Positions 1 through 4,555 of a DNA stretch of 7,295 bases are shown here, in pieces. Position numbers and translations under genes: made by a program. The notes below the pieces were generated by a model, which made no database searches, had not been told where the DNA came from, and was given only the letters and a program-made list of their open reading frames with translations. Position 1 is the stretch's first letter. Each line of letters begins with the position of its first letter. Source of the stretch: Dysgonamonadaceae bacterium (GTDB lineage Bacteria > Bacteroidota > Bacteroidia > Bacteroidales > Azobacteroidaceae); assembly GCA_031282925.1 (NCBI GenBank), contig JAITCT010000004.1:1-7295 (forward strand), read 5' to 3'.

Positions 1-10
1 AAATAACATG

Positions 11-84
11 GTGGTCGTAGCTCAGTTGGTTAGAGCATCAGATTGTGGTTCTGAGGGTCGTGGGTTCGAGCCCCATCTTCCACC
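11..84 (+). tRNA. tRNA-His (anticodon GTG)
   Basis: The cloverleaf can be drawn directly. The D stem GCTC/GAGC is at 20-23 and 33-36. The anticodon stem TCAGA/TCTGA is at 38-42 and 50-54, with anticodon GTG at 45-47, which reads histidine codons. The T stem GTGGG/CCCAT is at 60-64 and 72-76 around a TTCGAGC loop. A G at position 10 lies opposite C84, matching the extra G-1:C73 pair that is the identity element of bacterial tRNA-His. Only CA follows C84, so the CCA tail is not fully encoded. In the acceptor stem the four outer pairs are sound and G17:C77 closes it, but T15:T79 and C16:T78 do not pair. The gene stands alone here, with no other tRNA in view. Confidence 0.95.
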
Positions 85-318
85 CACCGTTAAACAGCAG
101 ATTAATTCGCTGATTTCTGCAAGTTTGTTTATCTTTTTTATACGTATCCCTGTCTTTATTTTGACGGCTTCGGTTTGCCACTGGATAAAGTAACGCTTAT
201 TAAAGCGGCGGCAACCGGTTTCTTTTTCACACAGTTATTCCAAATTTTTTAATAATAACACCTGTCCATTCCCTCAAATCCTTTGATGCGGTATGCGGAA
301 ATAATTGTTTCTAAAAAA

Positions 319-352
319 TTTGCAGCCATTTCAACAAATTTTATTATTTTTG
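319..352 (+). promoter_or_regulatory. Candidate Bacteroidetes promoter for the GH16 gene
   Basis: TATTTTTG at 345-352 is a perfect match to the Bacteroidetes -7 element TAnnTTTG. A TTTG at 319-322 could serve as the -33 element, with 22 bases between them, which is slightly long. Transcription would start near 359 and leave an untranslated leader of about 150 bases before the ATG at 510. The motif match is seen; its use as a promoter is inferred. The region is AT-rich, so a chance match is possible. Confidence 0.5.
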
Positions 353-462
353 CGTTTGTATTTTTACTGACGGCTCACTTTTTTATGCCACTGCAGTTAC
401 CGTAAAACGGCATATAACAGATATAAATTTATAAAGCGAAGCATGATTTCCGTAAAAATTCC

Positions 463-491
463 CTAATTCATGAATCAAATCAGTGAATTAG
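463..491 (+). promoter_or_regulatory. Inverted repeat in the leader of the GH16 gene
   Basis: CTAATTCA at 463-470 and TGAATTAG at 484-491 are perfect 8-base inverted arms around a 13-base spacer. The left arm overlaps a second perfect palindrome, ATTCATGAAT, at 466-475. The pair ends 18 bases before the start codon. It could be a dimeric operator or an RNA hairpin that affects ribosome access in the leader. No sequence family is recognised and the stem is AT-rich, so its function is uncertain. Confidence 0.35.
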
Positions 492-509
492 CGGCAACAA
501 TATAAACAC

Positions 510-2555
510 ATGAAAACAATAAGTTTTTTACTTCTACTGCTTGCAAGCAGTTTTGTATTTACTTCCCCTGCGCAGGAAGATGTAGTAATTGACGATTTTG
601 AGTCGGGCGATAAAGGATGGTCGTCGGTGGAATGGGCAGATTTTGAAATTGTTGATAATCCGTGTAAGGATGCCGTCAATTCCAGCAACAAAGTGATGCA
701 AATCACCCGGCATAAAGGGACGAACAACTGGGCAGGTATTATTCTCAGGGATAAAGAAGAATTGACTTTCGGCTCTTTTCCCGGACAATACCGTTATATC
801 CACGTCAAAGTTCTCAAAACAACAAATGGCGATGTAGGTTTCAAACTGGAGAAAGATGCCGGCATTGCTCCGCATGAGGAATCCAAAACCTATTCCCCTT
901 CCGAAGCGTGGCAGGAAATTGTCTTTGATATGGAAGATGCGGCAGGTGCAACGTATGACGATTATTTTATCATGCCCGATCGAACAAACAATCTCTCAGA
1001 AGACATTACAATTTATATAGACGACATTGTATTGAAACCCGATCCCGACGCCGATGAAAGAGAAATCGAAGAACTTCCCGGAACATTCGAGCCGGTTTGG
1101 GTCGATGAGTTCAACGGCAGTTATGACCCTGCAATATGGAGTCCGCAAGTAATAGATGGAAACGATTTAGGGAACGGTGAATTGCAATATTATACCGGAC
1201 TACCGAAAAATATTTTCACCCGTGATGGCAATTTGGTTTTGAAAGCTTACAAAGAAGATAGTGTATATGAATGGCGAAACTACACGTCCGGCAAACTATG
1301 GAGTCAAAATAAAAAAACTGTCAAATACGGAAGGGTAGAAGCCCGTTTCAAACTGCCAAAAGGTCGCGGAACCTGGCCTGCCATTTGGATGATGCCTCAA
1401 GACGACGCTTACGGCGTGTGGCCAAACAGCGGCGAAATTGACATTATGGAATTTGTCGGATATGAGATTGATAAAGTGTATGGAACCGTTCACCGTGGCG
1501 CCGGGTCGGGCAGCAATGGCGCAGGGAATTATACGAGTATCGGGAACACCGACGAATTCCACGTTGTCCGCATTGACTGGGAACCGGGCTATATCAAATG
1601 GTATCTGGACGGCCGGCATTTCCATACCTATTATAATATAAATAAAGGCAGCAATCAGTGGCCGTTTGACCGGGAATTTTATGTGATTCTCAATTTTGCC
1701 GTAGGGGGCAACTGGGGCGGCGCTGGTGGAGTGGATGATGCTATCTGGCCGCAGGAATTTTTAATTGACTACGTTCGCGTGTATCAAAAAATTATTCCGG
1801 TTGACAGCGTAAGCCTTAACAAAAATTCCGTAACCTTGTCTATCAACGCATCCGAGAGCTTAAGGGCTACCGTTTATCCCGCAAACGCAAACCAAGACGT
1901 AACATGGGAAAGTAGAAATCCGAATATTGCCGATGTAAACGGCAACGGGGAGGTAACCGCCAAGGCCGCAGGCACGGTTGACATTACGGTTACCGCCGAC
2001 GGCGGCAAAAAAGATACCTGCACGGTACACGTGACAAACAACGACGCTAATTTAAGCAACCTTACCGTAAGCGGCGGAACGCTTATGCCTTCATTCGGAC
2101 CGGCTATCCTCAATTATACGGTCAGCGTAGCAAATTCGGTAACAGGCATTGAGATTACGGCTGTAACGAGACATCCGGCCGCTGCCGTTACCATTAATGG
2201 AGCAACCACAAAAACAACAGTGATACAAAATTTAGCGGTCGGGAATAATCCCGTTGCTATTACGGTTACTGCCGAAGATAGAATCACCACAAAGGATTAT
2301 ACGGTGAAAGTAACCCGTGAAGCGCTTACCGGTATTCCGCCGGTCGTTGATCCTGCCGCGCGGGTTTATCTTGACGGACAAATCCTGCATGTGGATTCGC
2401 CCACAGCCGAACAGGTTAATATTTATTCCGTTGACGGAACTTTGCTGTACCGTTTGAAAAAGCCTGCCGGTAAAACATCCTTTGTCATCTCAACGCGATC
2501 GCAGCTATTGATTGTAAGAGGCAGTTCGGGATGGACGGGGAAATTGATAATGTAA
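510..2555 (+). CDS. Secreted multidomain GH16 beta-glucanase (laminarinase type)
   Basis: This 681-residue protein is predicted to hydrolyse beta-1,3 or mixed beta-1,3/1,4-glucans outside the cytoplasm. Residues 1-21 form a signal peptide with a leucine-rich core and an SPA end; there is no lipobox cysteine. Residues about 24-178 form a beta-rich domain beginning VIDDFESG and ending YIDDIVL, like carbohydrate-binding jelly rolls. Residues about 193-427 are the GH16 catalytic domain. It contains WPAIWMMP (289-296) and EIDIME (309-314), where Glu309 is the expected nucleophile, Asp311 the helper and Glu314 the acid/base. The ExDxxE spacing is that of the beta-bulge group, which includes laminarinases, and VGGNWGG (398-404) also fits. 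Residues about 431-508 resemble a bacterial Ig-like Big_2 domain, and about 513-604 a cadherin-like beta-sandwich. The final 65 residues (NIYSVDGTLLYRLK, then a short strand pair) resemble a type IX secretion tail. The start is the only ATG directly before the signal peptide, and no Shine-Dalgarno is expected in this phylum. The gene stands alone, with no SusC/SusD partner visible. The exact substrate is not certain. Confidence 0.93.
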   Translation: MKTISFLLLLLASSFVFTSPAQEDVVIDDFESGDKGWSSVEWADFEIVDNPCKDAVNSSNKVMQITRHKGTNNWAGIILRDKEELTFGSFPGQYRYIHVKVLKTTNGDVGFKLEKDAGIAPHEESKTYSPSEAWQEIVFDMEDAAGATYDDYFIMPDRTNNLSEDITIYIDDIVLKPDPDADEREIEELPGTFEPVWVDEFNGSYDPAIWSPQVIDGNDLGNGELQYYTGLPKNIFTRDGNLVLKAYKEDSVYEWRNYTSGKLWSQNKKTVKYGRVEARFKLPKGRGTWPAIWMMPQDDAYGVWPNSGEIDIMEFVGYEIDKVYGTVHRGAGSGSNGAGNYTSIGNTDEFHVVRIDWEPGYIKWYLDGRHFHTYYNINKGSNQWPFDREFYVILNFAVGGNWGGAGGVDDAIWPQEFLIDYVRVYQKIIPVDSVSLNKNSVTLSINASESLRATVYPANANQDVTWESRNPNIADVNGNGEVTAKAAGTVDITVTADGGKKDTCTVHVTNNDANLSNLTVSGGTLMPSFGPAILNYTVSVANSVTGIEITAVTRHPAAAVTINGATTKTTVIQNLAVGNNPVAITVTAEDRITTKDYTVKVTREALTGIPPVVDPAARVYLDGQILHVDSPTAEQVNIYSVDGTLLYRLKKPAGKTSFVISTRSQLLIVRGSSGWTGKLIM

Positions 2556-2559
2556 TTGC

Positions 2560-2573
2560 GAATGACGAATGAC
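2560..2573 (+). repeat. Short tandem repeat GAATGAC x2
   Basis: Two perfect GAATGAC units follow the glucanase stop codon by four bases. The preceding bases ATTGCGAATGACG (2555-2567) share the ATTGCGA core with the arm of the large palindrome that begins 15 bases downstream, so this may be part of the same repeat family or the trace of an older copy. Confidence 0.4.
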
Positions 2574-2587
2574 GAGAGGAAAGCCGC

Positions 2588-2681
2588 CCGCGTCATTGCG
2601 AAGGTGTTAGCCTGAAACAATCCAGAAAACAACGCACTATAAATTTTGGATTGCTTTGCCTTACATCTCGCAATGACGCGG
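2588..2681. repeat. 94-base palindromic interspersed repeat (REP/MITE-like)
   Basis: The outer arms are perfect over 14 bases: CCGCGTCATTGCGA at 2588-2601 and TCGCAATGACGCGG at 2668-2681. A second inverted pair, CAATCC at 2618-2623 and GGATTG at 2648-2653, lies inside, and the sequence between the two pairs is imperfectly complementary. The whole could fold into one long hairpin with a 24-base loop. Arms with a GTCATTGCGA core and an inner CAATCC/GGATTG pair are a recurring type of dispersed palindrome that I recognise from many bacterial genomes. Lying 33 bases after the glucanase stop, it could also end transcription or protect the mRNA end, although there is no T run for a standard terminator. 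Only one copy is in this window, so dispersal is inferred. Confidence 0.8.
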
Positions 2682-3019
2682 TGTGGTTTCTCCATACCTT
2701 TCCTCTAAAAATCCCCCGCAAAACGCAGAAATAAATTTGATTAAACAAGTTGTAGATCAGATTAATAGCAGTATACAGAAGGATAATACAGACAAAAGGG
2801 TTCCACAGAAACATTTCAGGAAATGCTTCACAGAAAAACAGACAGATAATATTAAAATACTTTCCTCTCCGAGCTTGCCCGTCTCACGCGCGTTTTCATT
2901 GCCGGCTGTGCCTGCTGTTCATTTTGCTAACACGGGATACTGTTTCTGTTTTTCCGCAGTTCGCCACAAAGGTATGGAACTGAAACATAGCCGGAAGAAA
3001 CTGTGCAGAGCACGGTTTC
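2682..3019. other. Non-coding stretch between palindrome and IS110 remnant
   Basis: I see no supported gene here. The open frames on both strands have no recognisable motif and include part of the palindrome. The right part, immediately downstream of the IS110 transposase stop on the minus strand, is likely to contain the element's right-end flank, but I cannot place its boundary. A small near-perfect hairpin, CATTTC-AG-GAAATG, sits at 2812-2825; its loop is too short for it to be more than a curiosity. Confidence 0.5.
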
Positions 3020-3640
3020 TCAATCAGACAGAGCAGCCTGTAAATTTCTTTTCGGCTCAAACGGTTTCCCTGTTTTCAATACGTTGAATATAATTACCAA
3101 TATTTTGCGGGTAATTGCCAACAATGCCTTTTGCGATTTCATCCGCCTGGATGACACGCCGTGTTTTTTTCCAAAAAATGTCCTGCTGGATTGGGAGGCT
3201 ACCCGGGATATTTCAACAGGAATCTGCCGCAGATATTTGTTGCCGTGCATTGTTTTGCGTGACTGTATCTTGCCCGCCGATTCGCCGTTGCGCGGACGTA
3301 AGCCGGCCCAACCCGCCGGGTGGGAGGCTTTGCCGAAGGCGTCCGTATCATTGCCGGTTTCGGAAAGAATACACAATGCACTGAACTTTTGAATGCCCGG
3401 TACGGTAGACGGCAACGGGATTTCCCTTGCATAATAGTTATTCGCAAGTTCTTCCAAACGGGTAAGGCAACGTGCCTGCTGTTTTTCTAACAATTCTGAC
3501 TGTTCCATACACTGAGTGAGCATTTCCACAACCGTGCTGTTGATGACTCCGTCCAAAGAATTGATAATGATATGTACGCCGTGACGGTTTTTGATGCGTC
3601 CGTGAACCTGCCGGCTTGGGGCAACCCGGTTCCGTTCCCC
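3020..3640 (-). pseudogene. IS110-type transposase, C-terminal part only
   Basis: IS110-family enzymes move their element by a RuvC-like DEDD domain joined to a C-terminal Tnp domain with a catalytic serine. Here only the C-terminal half remains. The frame begins in a helical stretch (SLDGVINSTVVEML, then a Glu/Leu-rich segment near 3470-3560), which matches the coiled linker. It continues with TVPGIQKFSALCIL near 3365-3406, a helix-hairpin-helix-like segment. Next comes GLRPRNGESAGK at 3269-3304, containing the likely nucleophile Ser (codon 3278-3280), then HGNKYLRQ and the tail KILVIIFNVLKTGKPFEP before the stop at 3020-3022. The order and motifs are those of the Transposase_20 region. The DEDD domain is absent: upstream sequence turns into an unrelated IS630 remnant. 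An open frame continues up to 3796, but that extension is an out-of-frame reading of the IS630 remnant. The left limit at about 3640 is approximate. The protein should be inactive. Confidence 0.82.
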
Positions 3641-3649
3641 CTCCGATGA

Positions 3650-4212
3650 TCGCTTTGATAATCCTGCGCAGGGAAACATTATTCCCCTGACCGGATACAT
3701 AACTGCTGAAAAGGAAGAGCCCCCGTTTTTCCCGGACGGGCCGCATCTGCCTGATATTCTTATTCCTGTGCACGCTGGCATTGTCAAGTACGGCAAATGT
3801 CTTTTTGGTTACCCTGAAAGAATACTGTTCGGGGAAATCAGAGGTTGATTTCTCCTTTGATATAAAGCGGTTCAGGTTCTTGCAGCTTCCCTGGCGGCAC
3901 GGACACTTTGGCGATCCGATTCCATGGCTTTGCGTACAGCTTCCCCGTCCGAACAGTCCATTACTGGCTTGCGCCCTGGCCCGGACGGGTACGCAACCCT
4001 TTGATTCCCCCGGACTCGAACCGCTTCACCCAACCGTTGACGCTCCGGGCGGTCATTTCCGTTTGTTCCCCGATCCGTGCGGAGATCAGACCCTCCGATT
4101 TGAGCAATATGGCGCGGCAATGCATACGCAAACAATGGCTTTCGCCGCTGTGGAAACCGGACTTCAGTTCCTTCCCCCCTGATTCTGTCAATCTCAGTAG
4201 CTTGTTTTTCAT
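3650..4212 (-). pseudogene. IS630-type DDE transposase, frameshifted and internally deleted
   Basis: This is a broken gene for an IS630-family transposase, a cut-and-paste enzyme inserting at TA. Three reading frames carry its pieces. The first (ATG at 4210-4212 down to about 3975) starts MKNKLLRL and encodes the helix-turn-helix region with SVNGWVKRFESGGIKGLRTRPGQG. At GQG the frame shifts by one base in a G/C run, and the second frame continues with RKPVMDCSDGEAVRKAMESDRQSVRAA until a stop at 3872-3874. The third frame resumes near 3865 and reads TKKTFAVLDNASVHRNKN, where the Asp at 3783-3785 is the second catalytic residue. About 100 residues expected between pieces two and three, including the first catalytic Asp, are missing. 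After RGLFLF the usual PPYSP-LN-AE block is replaced by unrelated residues, although LRRIIK (near 3654-3671) still matches the LWR-LK block. The gene then breaks off at the IS110 remnant. Confidence 0.82.
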
Positions 4213-4303
4213 TAGTTTCTACTTTTTGTATGCGGCTAAGATACGACATTTTTATTATACGTGAAATAATTTATGAACATCTACTTATTCAAAGTAAAAT
4301 TAC

Positions 4304-4311
4304 TATTTTTG
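4304..4311 (+). promoter_or_regulatory. Candidate -7 element for the XRE / Type ISP operon
   Basis: TATTTTTG is a perfect TAnnTTTG match and is identical to the element proposed upstream of the glucanase. It lies 18 bases before the tandem ATG codons at 4329 and 4332, so transcription would start near 4318 with a very short leader. No clear TTTG appears at the expected -33 distance. The promoter lies between the IS630 remnant and the regulator gene, so the operon seems to have kept its own promoter. Confidence 0.5.
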
Positions 4312-4328
4312 CATAAATTATCAATAAT

Positions 4329-4548
4329 ATGATGGATGAAATAGCGGAAAAATAGACCGAAAATAGCATTAGTAGAACGCAATAAAACAAATAAATGGTT
4401 GGCTGAAGCATTAGATTATGAATCCGGCACCATATCCCATTGGTGCTCCAACAAAACACAACCTTCACTGGATACGCTATCTGAATTTGCCAAAGTTTTG
4501 GACGTTGATATACGGGAATTACTTGTCCCAACAAAAAAGATAAAATAA
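4329..4548 (+). pseudogene. Small XRE-type helix-turn-helix regulator, frameshifted near its start
   Basis: The frame from about 4345 to the stop at 4546-4548 encodes a compact helix-turn-helix: NKTNKWLAEALDYESGTISHW, then QPSLDTLSEFAKVLDVDIREL, typical of XRE/Cro-like controllers of 65-75 residues. That frame has no ATG, GTG or TTG start before a TTG at 4399, which would cut off helix 1, and it is closed upstream by TAG at 4342-4344. The natural start is in another frame: ATGATG at 4329-4334 gives MMDEIAEK and then TAG at 4353-4355. Two more A bases in the A run at 4348-4352 would join the parts into a 73-residue protein reading MMDEIAEKNRPKIALVER. It is therefore either a pseudogene or a sequencing error in a homopolymer. 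The gene ends 7 bases before the restriction enzyme start, so in working form it would probably control that operon. Confidence 0.78.
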
Positions 4549-4555
4549 AAGACAA

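Larger units (their letters stand above)
85..509. other. Non-coding spacer between tRNA-His and the glucanase gene
   Basis: This AT-rich stretch of about 420 bases holds no credible protein gene. The short frame that begins inside the tRNA and runs to 193 is a by-product of the tRNA sequence. No clear rho-independent terminator follows the tRNA; a weak imperfect hairpin around 97-114 is followed by T-rich but not uniform sequence. The last 190 bases contain the promoter and inverted repeat listed separately. I see no second copy of the tRNA 3' end that would mark an integration site. Confidence 0.7.
3020..4250 (-). mobile_element. Fused remnants of an IS110-type and an IS630-type element
   Basis: Both transposase fragments are on the minus strand and abut between about 3605 and 3655: the IS630 piece has lost its 3' end and the IS110 piece its 5' end. 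This fits insertion of one element in or next to the other followed by a deletion across the junction. The IS630 left end probably lies about 30-40 bases before its start codon, near 4245-4250, where the sequence changes to the AT-rich promoter region of the next operon. I could not identify terminal inverted repeats or target duplications, so the outer limits are approximate. Confidence 0.6.

Noticed and set aside
97..135. Possible terminator after the tRNA
   Set aside because: The stem is interrupted by a mismatch and the T run is broken and too distant.
8..193. Short open frame over the tRNA
   Set aside because: Most of its first half is the tRNA-His sequence and the rest has no motif.
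488..875. Minus-strand frames opposite the start of the glucanase
   Set aside because: They are antisense to a clear signal peptide and domain and show no motif of their own.
2423..2814. Minus-strand frames across the palindrome, including a hydrophobic one
   Set aside because: They arise from the repeat and the end of the glucanase gene; the residues from the palindrome arms are a known source of false ORFs.
2803..2836. Repeated CACAGAAA words
   Set aside because: Only two short copies in AT-rich DNA with no regular spacing; not a CRISPR or iteron array.
2683..3087. Plus-strand frame of 134 codons
   Set aside because: It starts at the palindrome edge, shows no recognisable fold and overlaps the antisense of the IS110 transposase end.
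3003..3392. Plus-strand frames opposite the IS110 remnant
   Set aside because: The minus strand carries the family motifs; these are antisense shadows.
3020..3796. Single 258-residue chimeric protein
   Set aside because: The first 60 or so residues are an out-of-frame reading of the IS630 gene, so the frame does not represent one protein.
3781..4264. Plus-strand frames opposite the IS630 remnant
   Set aside because: The minus strand carries the HTH and LDNASVH motifs; the plus frames have none.
4289..4555. Hydrophobic minus-strand frame resembling a membrane protein
   Set aside because: It is antisense to the HTH gene; AT-rich antisense often looks hydrophobic.
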